A stretch of 64,000 nt of DNA from Knoellia subterranea KCTC 19937 (GTDB taxonomy: Bacteria; Actinomycetota; Actinomycetes; Actinomycetales; Dermatophilaceae). Of the stretch, positions 9,220 through 17,677 are shown in pieces; the first letter of the stretch is position 1, and each line of letters starts with the position of its first letter. The position numbers and the translations under genes are program-made. The notes beneath the pieces are model-generated. The model saw only the letters and a program-made list of their open reading frames with translations, was not told the origin of the DNA and searched no databases. Location: the NCBI RefSeq assembly GCF_000768685.1, contig NZ_AVPK01000005.1, positions 244,186-308,185 on the forward strand. The letters run 5' to 3'.

Positions 9220-9232
9220 ATAGAGAATCTAT
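9220..9232. promoter_or_regulatory. probable MarR operator, site 1
   Basis: ATAGAGAATCTAT is an inverted repeat (ATAGA-GAA-TCTAT) in an AT-rich patch between the divergent monooxygenase (start 9164) and the MarR gene (start about 9247). A related sequence occurs before the MFS gene (9874-9886). Control by the local MarR protein is inference. Confidence 0.5.
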
Positions 9233-9246
9233 CTAATGTAGAACGG

Positions 9247-9705
9247 GTGGGCAATGAGAAGCAGGTGGACGCTGGCCGGGAGCAGGTCGACACCGACGCG
9301 TTCCTGCGCAGCGTCGCCCGCCTCCACCGTCTGGCGACGCGCAACGCGGCGAACCTGGACGTGCCTCCCGCCCAGATGCGCCTCCTCGCCCTCGTGAGCG
9401 ACCTCGGCCCGGCCCGCATCGGCGACCTCGCCGAGGCCGACCACTCCAGCCAGCCCACGATGACCACCCAGGTGCAGCGCGCCGAAGCCCACGGCTGGCT
9501 CACCCGGACGCCCGACCCCGACGACGCCCGCGCCAGCCTCATCGCCCTCTCGCCCAAGGGTGGGCGGCAGCTCGCCGCTGCCCGGGCCGCCCGCACGGCC
9601 GCGATCGCACCCCTCTTCGCCGAGCTCGGCCCGCGCGACGCCGCCACTCTCAACCGCGCAGTCGCCATCGTCGACCGCCTCCTCACCAACCCCAGCCCCG
9701 ACTGA
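9247..9705 (+). CDS. MarR-family transcriptional regulator
   Basis: A 152-residue winged-helix regulator. The recognition region reads LAEADHSSQPTMTTQVQRAEAHGWLTR, followed by the wing with the typical DPDDAR motif and then ALSPKG. GTG at 9247 is the most plausible start, with a second GTG at 9268. MarR proteins usually repress neighbouring efflux or detoxification genes and release DNA on ligand binding. A shared AT-rich site lies before this gene and before the MFS transporter 0.2 kb downstream, which suggests that it controls both, and perhaps the divergent monooxygenase. Confidence 0.82.
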   Translation: MGNEKQVDAGREQVDTDAFLRSVARLHRLATRNAANLDVPPAQMRLLALVSDLGPARIGDLAEADHSSQPTMTTQVQRAEAHGWLTRTPDPDDARASLIALSPKGGRQLAAARAARTAAIAPLFAELGPRDAATLNRAVAIVDRLLTNPSPD

Positions 9706-9718
9706 CCACCCAGCGACC

Positions 9719-9779
9719 TTGCGATTTCGGGCCGGACCGCGGGCCGCCGCCGGACCGCCGACAGGGCCCGAAATCGCAA
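9719..9779. terminator. long inverted repeat (hairpin) after the MarR gene
   Basis: Arms TTGCGATTTCGGGC (9719-9732) and its exact complement (9766-9779) flank a 33-nt GC-rich loop just after the MarR stop. The right flank continues CAAGTCG, so the outer end (CGACTTGTTGC when inverted) matches the palindromes at 42470 and 47858. A termination role is likely but there is no T-run. Confidence 0.55.
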
Positions 9780-9873
9780 CAAGTCGGACCAGACCGGGCC
9801 GACACCCAGCCGCAGCTCAGAGCGGGAGCCAGCCCCACGGCATACCGGAAAGCAGTTCACTCAGCCCAGATAT

Positions 9874-9886
9874 ATAGGGAATCAAT
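9874..9886. promoter_or_regulatory. probable MarR operator, site 2
   Basis: ATAGGGAATCAAT matches site 1 (ATAGAGAATCTAT) at 11 of 13 positions and lies 22 bp before the MFS start at 9908. It is a less perfect inverted repeat in an AT-rich stretch that stands out from the surrounding sequence. Confidence 0.45.
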
Positions 9887-9907
9887 ATGGAAGAAGGTCA
9901 CCACAGC

Positions 9908-11140
9908 ATGACCACGGAAACCTCGATGTGGCGCCAGCCGCGGCCCGTGTGGGCCGTCGCGTTCGCGTCCGTCATCGCCTTCATGGGCATCGGCCTCGTC
10001 GACCCGATCCTCAAGCCCATCGCCGACGACCTCGGCGCGACGCCGTCGCAGGTGTCCCTGCTCTTCACGAGCTACATGGCCGTCATGGGCGTCGCGATGC
10101 TCATCACCGGCGCCGTCTCGAGCCGCATCGGCGCGAAGCGCACCCTCCTCACCGGCCTCGCGATCATCGTCGTCGGCTCGGCGCTCGCGGGTCTGCAGGA
10201 CGGCGTGACCGGCATCGTCATGTTCCGCGCGGTGTGGGGTCTGGGCAACGCGCTCTTCGTCGCCACGGCGCTCGCGACCATCGTGCGGTCGGCGCGCGGG
10301 TCGACGGCGCAGGCGATCATCCTCTACGAAGCCGCACTCGGCGTCGGGATCGCGACCGGCCCGCTCATCGGCGGCCTCCTCGGCGAACTCTCCTGGCGCG
10401 GACCGTTCTTCGGCGTCGCCGTCCTCATGGTGCTCGCGCTCGTCCTGACCTCGATCATGCTCCCGGCGACGCCGGCGGCGGCGCACCCGACGAGCCTCGC
10501 CGACCCGTTCCGCGCGCTCAAGCACCGCGGACTGCTCGTCGTGGCGATCACGGCGATGCTCTACAACTTCGGGTTCTTCACGCTGCTGGCGTTCACGCCG
10601 TTCGCCCTCGAGATGGGTGCGATCCAGATCGGCCTGATCTTCTTCGGCTGGGGCGTGCTGCTCGCGTTCTCGTCGGTCGTCGTCGCGCCGTGGCTGCAGC
10701 ACCGCTTCGGCACGCTGCCCTCGATCTTCGGCGCGATGACGCTGTTCGGCCTGATCCTCGCGGCGATGGCGGTCTTCACGATGACCAAGCCGGTACTCGT
10801 CGTCGGCGTCGTCCTCGCCGGCTTCGCCCTCGGCATCAACAACACGCTCATCACCGAATCCGTCATGAAGGCGGCGCCCGTCGAGCGCGGCGTCGCGTCA
10901 GCGGCCTACAGCTTCGTCCGGTTCGCCGGCGGCGCGGTCGCGCCGTGGCTCGCCGGCAAGCTCGGCGAGGAGATCTCCGTGCACGTCCCTTTCTGGGTCG
11001 GCGCCGGTGCTGTCGTGCTCGCCATGACCGTCCTGTATGCCGGCCGCTCGGCTCTCGCACACCTCGACGACAAGGAGCCCGCGGAGTCCCCCGACGAAGA
11101 GCTGCTCGACGAGGCCATGGCCCTCTCCCTCACCGACTGA
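9908..11140 (+). CDS. MFS transporter, probable drug or metabolite exporter
   Basis: A 410-residue major facilitator protein with about twelve hydrophobic segments. The first (AVAFASVIAFMGIGLVDPIL) has the Asp-Pro of drug:H+ antiporters, and the loop 2-3 region reads SSRIGAKRTLL. ATG at 9908 is preferred over the in-frame ATG at 9887 because GAAGAAGG lies at a good distance before it. The C-terminal tail is acidic and cytoplasmic. The neighbouring MarR regulator and the shared operator-like site suggest inducible efflux. Substrate unknown. Confidence 0.82.
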   Translation: MTTETSMWRQPRPVWAVAFASVIAFMGIGLVDPILKPIADDLGATPSQVSLLFTSYMAVMGVAMLITGAVSSRIGAKRTLLTGLAIIVVGSALAGLQDGVTGIVMFRAVWGLGNALFVATALATIVRSARGSTAQAIILYEAALGVGIATGPLIGGLLGELSWRGPFFGVAVLMVLALVLTSIMLPATPAAAHPTSLADPFRALKHRGLLVVAITAMLYNFGFFTLLAFTPFALEMGAIQIGLIFFGWGVLLAFSSVVVAPWLQHRFGTLPSIFGAMTLFGLILAAMAVFTMTKPVLVVGVVLAGFALGINNTLITESVMKAAPVERGVASAAYSFVRFAGGAVAPWLAGKLGEEISVHVPFWVGAGAVVLAMTVLYAGRSALAHLDDKEPAESPDEELLDEAMALSLTD

Positions 11141-11241
11141 CCCCCGACGCCGGGCATCGAAAGGCGGACCGGACGTTGTGGAGTCGCCATTCTGTGGTTA
11201 CTGTCCGCAAGGAACACGTTGCCAATGGAGGTGCACAGACA

Positions 11242-11874
11242 GTGATTCGTGCACGGCTCATGCCGGCCGCCGCTGCCATCGCCTGTTGTCTGGCCCTCTC
11301 CGCGTGCGGCGGGGACGAGCCGGACGTGTCCGGTTCGCTCACGAGTGCGTCCACTCCCTCGCAGGACGCCACGCAGGCGTCGGACCCGAGTTCTCCGGGC
11401 CAAGCGGCGCCCGTGGCCTCTGAGGCTCCGGCCACCCCCGACGCCACGTCAGTGCCGAGCAACCCTCCGTCGCAGCCGATGTCGGCCCAGTCCCAGTCGC
11501 CGGAGGGCGCGACGATCTTCCTCGCGCACTACGTCGCCCTGCTCAACTGGTCGAACCAGGCCGGGAACGCCGGCCGCCTCTCCGCGTTCGAGGGGCCCGA
11601 CTGCGAGAAGTGCCAGGCCCAGGCCAAGGACATCACCGACCGGGCCGGCAAGAAGCAGCATACGGCGGCGAACCGCTACCGCCTCGACGGGATCGCGGCC
11701 CCGGCCAACGCGGCGACGAACCCCTACGTCGTACCGGCGACCCTCGTCCAGGACGCCACGGCCGTCCTCGACCCCGCCGGCGCGACCGTCGGACAGCTCG
11801 CCGCCTCGGACACGAAGGTGTCCTACGTCCTCGACTGGACGGGATTGGGCTGGCAGGTGACCGACATCCGCTGA
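11242..11874 (+). CDS. DUF6318-type secreted lipoprotein
   Basis: A 210-residue protein with a GTG start preceded by GGAGG. The signal peptide ends in a lipobox (LALSAC), followed by a Ser/Thr/Pro/Ala-rich linker of about 70 residues and a compact domain. That domain (FLAHYVALLNWSNQAGN, then GPDCEKCQ) matches the DUF6318 pattern of actinobacterial lipoproteins with a CxxC pair. It would be anchored outside the membrane. Function unknown. No close operon partner is seen: the MFS gene ends 101 bp upstream. Confidence 0.72.
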   Translation: MIRARLMPAAAAIACCLALSACGGDEPDVSGSLTSASTPSQDATQASDPSSPGQAAPVASEAPATPDATSVPSNPPSQPMSAQSQSPEGATIFLAHYVALLNWSNQAGNAGRLSAFEGPDCEKCQAQAKDITDRAGKKQHTAANRYRLDGIAAPANAATNPYVVPATLVQDATAVLDPAGATVGQLAASDTKVSYVLDWTGLGWQVTDIR

Positions 11875-11910
11875 GGCGGGCGGACGGCATACCCAAAACC
11901 CAGCAGTCGA

Positions 11911-12079
11911 AAGGGGAGAACGCGCCGTCGGGGCCGGGCTCACGCGGCGCCTTCTCTCCACTCGACTGGACCATCGACGGTGATCGGGGCCCGGGCGTCG
12001 GTCCGGCCCCGGCGCTCCAGCTTGCGTCGTGGTTTGAGACAGAGCGGGGTGTCCCAACGCACGATGCAAGCTGGAGCGC
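11911..12079. repeat. two hairpin-forming elements in a gene-free stretch
   Basis: The 307 bp between the lipoprotein and the hydrolase hold no gene. A first imperfect inverted repeat (GAGAACGCGCCG, then CGGCGCCTTCTC) at 11915-11957 may end the lipoprotein transcript. A second, longer one has arms GCGCTCCAGCTTGC at 12012-12025 and its complement at 12066-12079, extendable to 20 bp with one mismatch, around a 28-nt centre. Two CGGACGGCATAC words flank the region (about 11881 and 12134). Confidence 0.55.
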
Positions 12080-12181
12080 GGGCGGACGGGGTCCCCGACC
12101 CGACCCAGGTCTCGGCTGGGCCATGGAGGTGGTCCGGACGGCATACGGGATCGGTGAAAGCGCGCGGAGCACAATGGCGAC

Positions 12182-12934
12182 GTGGACACGATCGAGATCC
12201 CGATGCCAGCGGGTGGTGTCGCCGAAGCGTGGGTGACGCGCCCGAATGATGACGCGCCGCGACCCGGAGTCCTGTTCTTCATGGACGCGTTCGGGCTGAG
12301 GCCGCGGATCGCCGAGATGGCGCAGCGGATCGCGGACTGGGGCTACGTCGTGATGGCGCCCAACGCGTTCCATCGCAACGGCAGCGTCGCGGAGCTGGCG
12401 CCGACCGAGGACCTGACCCAGCCGGGAGTGCGGGAGGCGTTCTTCAAGGGCGTCCGGCCGAGGCTCGGCGCCCTCACCGTCGAGGCCCTCGAGAGCGACC
12501 TCCCGGCCTATCTCGCCGCCCTGCGCGCGGTGCCCGGTGTGGACGGGAGGGCCGTGGGCGTGACGGGCTACTGCATGGGCGCGCGCCTCGCAGTGCGCGC
12601 GGCGTGTCTGGACCCCGATGTCGTCGCAGTGGGCGGCTTCCACGGTGGTGGTCTCGCGAGTGAGGCCGACGACAGCCCGCATCGGGGGTTGCGGCAGGCC
12701 CGGGCCGAGTTCGTACTCGGCCACGCCGACGGCGACCGCTCGATGGACCCGGAGGCAGTCGCACGACTCGGCGCGGCCCTCGCCGAGGCGGGGCTCACGG
12801 CGCGCAACGAGGTTTATTCGGGCGCGGCCCACGGCTACACGATGTCGGACACGTCCGTCTTCGACGAGGCCGCGACGGAGCGTCACTTCGCGGAACTGCG
12901 CGACCTCCTGAACCGCACGCTGCGGCTCGCCTGA
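12182..12934 (+). CDS. dienelactone hydrolase family protein
   Basis: A 250-residue alpha/beta hydrolase with a GTG start. It has the DLH-type Cys nucleophile in GYCMGA (Cys131), an Asp in the GHADGDRSMD loop and the catalytic His in GAAHGYTM. DLH enzymes open dienelactones in chloroaromatic catabolism, but most genomic members act on unknown esters. Gene context gives no pathway. The stop codon is built into a terminator hairpin shared with the convergent gene downstream. Confidence 0.85.
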   Translation: MDTIEIPMPAGGVAEAWVTRPNDDAPRPGVLFFMDAFGLRPRIAEMAQRIADWGYVVMAPNAFHRNGSVAELAPTEDLTQPGVREAFFKGVRPRLGALTVEALESDLPAYLAALRAVPGVDGRAVGVTGYCMGARLAVRAACLDPDVVAVGGFHGGGLASEADDSPHRGLRQARAEFVLGHADGDRSMDPEAVARLGAALAEAGLTARNEVYSGAAHGYTMSDTSVFDEAATERHFAELRDLLNRTLRLA

Positions 12935-12954
12935 CCAACGTCAGGCGAGCCGCA
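12921..12954. terminator. bidirectional terminator hairpin
   Basis: TGCGGCTCGCCTGA (12921-12934) and its exact complement (12941-12954) flank a 6-nt loop between two convergent genes. The left arm is the last coding bases plus the TGA of the hydrolase gene. There is no T-run, as is common in high-GC actinobacteria. Confidence 0.75.
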
Positions 12955-12972
12955 ACAACAGATTCGGCCGCG

Positions 12973-13473
12973 TCAGGCGAGGGCGGCCTCGGTCAACTGG
13001 TCGGCCGCCTTGGCGAAGAGATCCTGGAGCTCACCCTCGGGGTAGCTCGCCGCCAATTCCGCCGCCGCCATTGCTCCCCCGAGCAGCGTCGACGGGGTGA
13101 CGCCGCGCTGACGCGGGTCGACGACCTGCCACGGCCACGGCTGGGGCGGGCGGGGCCAGCGCTTCGGCCAGCCGGTGCCGCACCAGTCGTCGATGTCCTC
13201 GAAGAACGCGGCCTGCGCGTGCTCGTCACGGCCACCGACGACGATGATGCCGTGGGCCATGACCTGCAGCAGCAGGCGCCCGGTCTCGACCGGCGGGAGC
13301 GGCTGTGGGTTGAGGGCGACGTGGTCGTGACGGTGGCGCAGCCCCTGAGGGCCACCGCCGACCAGCTCCCAGATCTTGTCGTTGAAGTTCGCGAGGAACT
13401 CGAGACGGTCCGAGCTGGACGTCACGAGTCGACCGCGAGCGATGGCGTGGACGAGGTCCGATGCAGTGGGCAT
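12973..13473 (-). CDS. hypothetical protein with a Trp/Pro-rich centre
   Basis: A 166-residue protein. AAGGAG precedes the ATG at 13473. The sequence has an N-terminal helix, a short motif ALNPQPLPP (about residues 50-58), a Trp/Pro-rich middle (DWCGTGWPKRWPRPPQPWPW) and a helical C-terminus. I recognise no enzyme motif, signal peptide or membrane segment. It is convergent with the dienelactone hydrolase gene and shares its terminator. Function unknown. Confidence 0.65.
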   Translation of the reverse strand: MPTASDLVHAIARGRLVTSSSDRLEFLANFNDKIWELVGGGPQGLRHRHDHVALNPQPLPPVETGRLLLQVMAHGIIVVGGRDEHAQAAFFEDIDDWCGTGWPKRWPRPPQPWPWQVVDPRQRGVTPSTLLGGAMAAAELAASYPEGELQDLFAKAADQLTEAALA

Positions 13474-13555
13474 GTGTCGATCTCCTTGGTCGGGTCCGGC
13501 CGGAGTGGCCGTCACTGATCAAGGAGGCGGAGCGTGACCGCCTGATACGCCCGCG

Positions 13556-13625
13556 GTCAGTCGTGCCGCGGTCAGTCGTGCCGCGCGTCAGCCGCGCCGC
13601 GCGTCAGTCGCGCCGCGCGTCAGTC
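13556..13625. repeat. 16-bp tandem repeat spanning the 3' end of the lipase gene
   Basis: Five copies of a unit that reads CGCGACTGACGCGCGG on the minus strand follow one another. TGA falls at 13620, 13604, 13588, 13572 and 13557, a spacing of 16, 16, 16 and 15 bp. The first copy is the real stop codon of the lipase gene, so the array looks like reiteration of the gene end. Confidence 0.75.
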
Positions 13626-14552
13626 GCGCGTCGGAATCCGCTCCTCGAGCCACCCGAGCACGTCCGCAGTGACCTCGTCCCGGTTCGTCTCGTTGAGGAT
13701 CTCGTGCCGCGCCTGCGGATAGATCGTCGTCGTGACGTCGGAGACCCCGGCCTTGCGGAACTTGTCGGCGACGCCGATCGGCCCCTTGGTGTCCTCACCG
13801 ACGGGGTCGAGTTCGCCCGACATGACGAGAATTGGCAGGTCGCGCGGCACCGCGGCGAACGCGCCCGCACTGTTGATCTGCTGCAGACCGCCGAGCAGGT
13901 CGACGAAGAACGCCGACGTGAAGACGTTGCCGCACAACGGATCCGCGATGTACTTGTCGACCTCGTCCTCGTCCCGCGACAGCCAGTCGAAGGCGGTCCG
14001 ATTGGGCTTGAACGCGCCGTTGAACTGCCCGAACGTCAGCTTGTCCATGAGTCCTGACGGGTGATGGCGCCCACGCACCCGTGCCTGAAGACCGGCGACC
14101 CGCTTGCCGACCGCAGCCAGCGGGCCGGGGTCGCCGGCGGTGCCGCTGAGCACGAGTCCGGCGAGACGCGCGCCGTGTTGTGCGGCATACGCGCGGCTGA
14201 GGAAGGACCCCATGCTGTGCCCGAACAGCACGAGCGGCACGCCCGGGTGCTCTGCCTGCGCGAACTCGCTGACCGATCCCATGTCGGCGACGACGGTCGC
14301 GAAGCCGTCCCGGTCGGCGAAGTAGCCGTGGTCGGCGCTCGACGCTGTCTGCCCGTGACCCCGGTGGTCGTTGGCGTAGACGGCATAACCCGCCCCCGTC
14401 AGTGCGTGCGCGAACCGCTCGTAGCGAGCGGCGTGCTCGGCCATCCCGTGCGCGATCTGCACGATCCCGCGCGGCGGCCCGTCGGGCAGCCAGCGGTAGG
14501 TGTGCAACGGCGTGCCATCGGCCGCGCTGATCGCAACGGTGCTCGACTCCAT
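13620..14552 (-). CDS. alpha/beta hydrolase, monoacylglycerol lipase-like
   Basis: A 310-residue serine hydrolase of the Hydrolase_4/lysophospholipase type. The oxyanion region is IAHGMAEHAARY (33-44), followed by NDHRGHGQT, the nucleophile elbow GHSMGS (Ser113), the Asp loop SGELDPVGE and the terminal His in QARHEIL. All features fit bacterial monoacylglycerol lipases. ATG at 14552 is preceded by GAGGAG on the minus strand. It follows the biotin operon on the same strand after 40 bp. Confidence 0.85.
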   Translation of the reverse strand: MESSTVAISAADGTPLHTYRWLPDGPPRGIVQIAHGMAEHAARYERFAHALTGAGYAVYANDHRGHGQTASSADHGYFADRDGFATVVADMGSVSEFAQAEHPGVPLVLFGHSMGSFLSRAYAAQHGARLAGLVLSGTAGDPGPLAAVGKRVAGLQARVRGRHHPSGLMDKLTFGQFNGAFKPNRTAFDWLSRDEDEVDKYIADPLCGNVFTSAFFVDLLGGLQQINSAGAFAAVPRDLPILVMSGELDPVGEDTKGPIGVADKFRKAGVSDVTTTIYPQARHEILNETNRDEVTADVLGWLEERIPTRD

Positions 14553-14592
14553 GGACGGCTCCTCAGAAGGGGTGGGTGCAGCGCGCCCGACG

Positions 14593-15360
14593 TTACCTGT
14601 TGGTTCCCGGCCCCAGAAGGCGTTGCGCCAAGGCCGCCGAATGGCGGGATGCGCTACCGGACGACTCCTCGGCAAACCACTCGAGCGCCTGCACCTGGAA
14701 CTCACTGGGTTCGAGCCGCCCGGCCCCCTCGGGCAGACACGCGAGGAGCGGCACGGGCAGGTTCTCGAAGAAGGAGAGGTTGCCCAGGAGGACGGGGTCG
14801 CTGGCCTCCGGTGCCGATGCGGGCCAGGAGCCGATGATCACGCCACTCGCCCCCAGGCCACGACGTTCCAGCGCCTCGAGGGTGAGCAGCGTGTGGTTCA
14901 TCGTGCCGAGGCCGGCGCGCGCCACGACGACGACATCGACGGCACCCTCGCCTCCGTCCTGCGCGAGGGCGCTCGCGAGATCGGCGATCGTCTCGCCCTC
15001 GACCGTGAGCGGGACGAGCAGACCTCCCGCGCCCTCCACGACGACGTGGTCGTGCGACTGGGCTGCCCCACGCAACCGCGCCACGTGGTCGGCCAGTGTG
15101 GGCAGGCCCGCGCCGACCCTGGTGGCCGCCTCGACGGGTGCCATCGGGTCGGGCAGGCGCACTCCCTCGGACCCGTCGACACCGGCCAAGCGCCGCACCT
15201 CGTCGATATCGCCGCGTTCGCCGGGCAGCACGCCGGTCTGGGTGGGCTTGTCGACGGTGACGGTGCGCCCTCGCGACCGGAGCCATGCGGCGAGGGCAGC
15301 GGTCGCGACGGTCTTGCCGACGTCCGTGTCCGTACCCGTGACGACCACGAACCGGTTCAC
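14593..15360 (-). CDS. bioD: dethiobiotin synthetase
   Basis: A 255-residue ATP-dependent ligase that closes the ureido ring of dethiobiotin from DAPA and CO2. The modified P-loop GTDTDVGKT is at about 9-17, the conserved VEGAGGLLVPL lies mid-chain and a Thr/Lys substrate region (VDKPTQTG) follows the P-loop. The GTG start at 15360 overlaps the P450 stop by 4 bp. It is the last gene of the bio operon. Confidence 0.93.
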   Translation of the reverse strand: MNRFVVVTGTDTDVGKTVATAALAAWLRSRGRTVTVDKPTQTGVLPGERGDIDEVRRLAGVDGSEGVRLPDPMAPVEAATRVGAGLPTLADHVARLRGAAQSHDHVVVEGAGGLLVPLTVEGETIADLASALAQDGGEGAVDVVVVARAGLGTMNHTLLTLEALERRGLGASGVIIGSWPASAPEASDPVLLGNLSFFENLPVPLLACLPEGAGRLEPSEFQVQALEWFAEESSGSASRHSAALAQRLLGPGTNR

Positions 15361-16478
15361 GACGCCCTCCTCGTGACAAGCACCCGGTCGGGCGTCTGGA
15401 ACGACAGCAGGCGCGTCCACGACGGATTCGTTTCTGCCAGAACGATGTTCGGAAGGCAGCGGGCGGTCTCTTCGAGCACGAGGGAAGTCTCGAGCTCGGC
15501 CAACCCGGCTCCCAGACAACGATGGAGTCCATACCCAAAAGCCAGCGTGTATGCCGTCCGCCCGGCATCCATTCCATGCTCGCCCGTGAGGGTCAGCAGG
15601 ATCTCCGCGCCGGCGGGAATGTGCCGCTCGCCGAGGACCGTGTCACGGGCCGCAACCCGCCGCCACGTCGGGACGGAGGACTCGGCCGCCAGGACGCGAC
15701 GCACGTATGCCGGCCCCGCACCTTCGCGGGCCAGGTCGCCCCAGGTGCCCCGCTCGTCGGCGGACTCGAGCGCCCGGAAGAGGGCGATGTTGATGAGTTG
15801 GGTCGTCGTCTCCTGCCCGGCGATGACGAGGAAGTAGCCGAGCGAGCAGATCTCGGGCACGGTCAGTCCGGCCCGGTGCAGCGCGGCGTAGAGGCTGTCG
15901 CCGTTGCGGTGGGCCTCGACCTCGTCGCGCAGCCAGGCATAGAACTCCGCGGCACTCGCGGCGAGCACGAGCTGTCGGTCGGGGTCGGGCCATCCCCAGA
16001 AGAGCTCGAGCGAGTCCCGACTCCATCGGTTGAGGGTGTCGAGATCGGGGCACCTGCTCCCGATGAGTTCGCTCATGACGACGGGAGGAATGTGTCGGCT
16101 GAGCTCGTGGACGAGGTCGACGACAGCGCCCTCGCCCGGACCGTGGCCGGACGCGCGCGCGCTCCTGGCCCCTCCGTCCAGGGCCGCATCGACCTCACGG
16201 CAGCGCTCCAGGGTCAGCTCGCGGATCCGGGGCGCGAGCCCCGCCACGGTCGCCGGCGTGAAGTGCTTCGCCACGACCCGGCGCACCTGCAGGTGTCGCT
16301 CCCCGGTCGCCGACGCAAGCACCGAGGGCAGGGCGAATCGCGCCCTCGACAGGATCCGCAAAGCTTCGGGGCCGATCGGCGTGACGCTGACGAGGGCGTT
16401 GTGCGGCTCGAAGTCGTCTGCCCGACGGAGTACCTCACGCACGTCGGCGGGGTCGGTGACGGCGAGCAGCCCACTCAC
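15357..16478 (-). CDS. cytochrome P450 inside the biotin operon, BioI-like by context
   Basis: A 373-residue P450 with a GTG start overlapping the bioF stop. The heme loop FGYGLHRCLG (Cys321) is perfect and the I-helix has IAGQETTT (219-226). The K-helix ExxR is absent, however: in the aligned stretch YVRRVLAAESSVPTWRR (258-274) the Glu is Arg261 and the Arg is Ala264. In Bacillus, BioI cleaves long-chain acyl-ACP to make pimeloyl-ACP, so a similar role in forming the pimelate precursor is a reasonable inference from its place between bioF and bioD. Without ExxR its activity needs proof. Confidence 0.82.
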   Translation of the reverse strand: MSGLLAVTDPADVREVLRRADDFEPHNALVSVTPIGPEALRILSRARFALPSVLASATGERHLQVRRVVAKHFTPATVAGLAPRIRELTLERCREVDAALDGGARSARASGHGPGEGAVVDLVHELSRHIPPVVMSELIGSRCPDLDTLNRWSRDSLELFWGWPDPDRQLVLAASAAEFYAWLRDEVEAHRNGDSLYAALHRAGLTVPEICSLGYFLVIAGQETTTQLINIALFRALESADERGTWGDLAREGAGPAYVRRVLAAESSVPTWRRVAARDTVLGERHIPAGAEILLTLTGEHGMDAGRTAYTLAFGYGLHRCLGAGLAELETSLVLEETARCLPNIVLAETNPSWTRLLSFQTPDRVLVTRRAS

Positions 16479-17677
16479 GCGACGGTCCCTGCGGTCGCTG
16501 GGCGGACGGCATACGCGGCGGTTTCGTGGAGCGCCTCGCGCAGGAGCCGCCCCGCAAGGGCGACCTCGGACTCGGTCGCGTCGCTGTGCGCCGTGAAGCG
16601 GAGCCGCGAGACCCCGTCCGGCACGCTCGGCGGTCGGAAGCAGCCGACGTGAACTCCGCTGTGCCGCAACCGTTGTGAGATGTCATAGGCGATCTCGGCA
16701 CTCGGCATCGGCACCGACTGCACCGCTCCGGCGGACTGCTCCACCCCGAGTTCGGCGGCGAGCCGCGCGGCGACATCGTGGAGGCGGGCGACCCGCTCCG
16801 GCTCGGCCTGGACGACTGCGCACGCCGCGGTGGCCGCGGCCGCGGGTGCGGGCGCAAGGCCGGTGTCGAAGAGGAAGCTGCGCGCCGAGTTGAGCAGGTG
16901 GTCGCGCAGGGCTGCGGTCCCGAGCACAGCGCCGCCCATCGCTCCGAGCGCCTTGGACAGCGTCGCGGTGACGATGACGTCGGGGTCGTCGTGCAGGCCG
17001 GCGGCGTGCACCGCACCCCGACCGCCCCCGAGCACGCCGATGCCGTGCGCCTCGTCGACGACGAGGACGGCCCCGTGACGGCGGCACACTTCCGCGGTCG
17101 CCACGAGATCGGTCGCGTCGCCGAGGACGGAGTAGACGGACTCGACAGCGACGACAGCGCGGCGCTGAGTGCGTTGCGCCAGAACGGAGTTCAGCGCTTC
17201 GAGGTCGCGGTGGGGATAGGTCGTGACGGGTGACCGCGAGGCACGCGCCCCGTCGATCGCGGACGCGTGCATGTGGGCGTCGAGCACGATGAGGGTGTCG
17301 GGGCCGCTGAGCGCGGAGAGCACGCCGAGGTTCGCCGTGTAGCCGCTCGAGAACGCCAGCGCCGACTCCTGCCCGGTGAGTTGGCGCAGCGCGGCCTCGA
17401 GGTTCGCGTGGACGTCGAGGGTGCCGGTGACGACGCGCGACGCCCGCGCACCCGCGCCGTGCCGCTCGGTTGCCGCGACGGCCGCTGCGATGACGTCGGG
17501 GTGGCGGGAGAGGTCGAGGTAGTCGTTCCCGGCGAAGTCGACGACCCCTGTCTCAACGACGCGGGTATGCCGGGTGGTCCCCCGCCGCTCCCGGATCCGG
17601 GCCGCGTCGGCGAGCCATCCCGGGAGGGTCGACGTCGTGGCGGGTGCGACCGGCACGGGTGCTGTCGGCCCGGGCAT
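16475..17677 (-). CDS. bioF: 8-amino-7-oxononanoate synthase
   Basis: A 400-residue PLP enzyme of the alpha-oxoamine synthase family that condenses pimeloyl thioester with L-alanine. Visible signatures are FAGNDYLDLSRHP, SGYTANLG, VVDEAHGIGVLG and the PLP lysine in TLSKALGAMGG. The start codon ATG at 17677 overlaps the bioA stop. The C-terminus (HETAAYAVRPATAG) contains the GTATGCCGTCCGC word in coding sequence. Confidence 0.93.
   Translation of the reverse strand: MPGPTAPVPVAPATTSTLPGWLADAARIRERRGTTRHTRVVETGVVDFAGNDYLDLSRHPDVIAAAVAATERHGAGARASRVVTGTLDVHANLEAALRQLTGQESALAFSSGYTANLGVLSALSGPDTLIVLDAHMHASAIDGARASRSPVTTYPHRDLEALNSVLAQRTQRRAVVAVESVYSVLGDATDLVATAEVCRRHGAVLVVDEAHGIGVLGGGRGAVHAAGLHDDPDVIVTATLSKALGAMGGAVLGTAALRDHLLNSARSFLFDTGLAPAPAAAATAACAVVQAEPERVARLHDVAARLAAELGVEQSAGAVQSVPMPSAEIAYDISQRLRHSGVHVGCFRPPSVPDGVSRLRFTAHSDATESEVALAGRLLREALHETAAYAVRPATAGTVA

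Noticed and set aside
9928..11241. Fusion of an upstream frame to the lipoprotein
   Set aside because: The frame is open under the MFS gene, but the signal peptide and the GGAGG site place the start at 11242.
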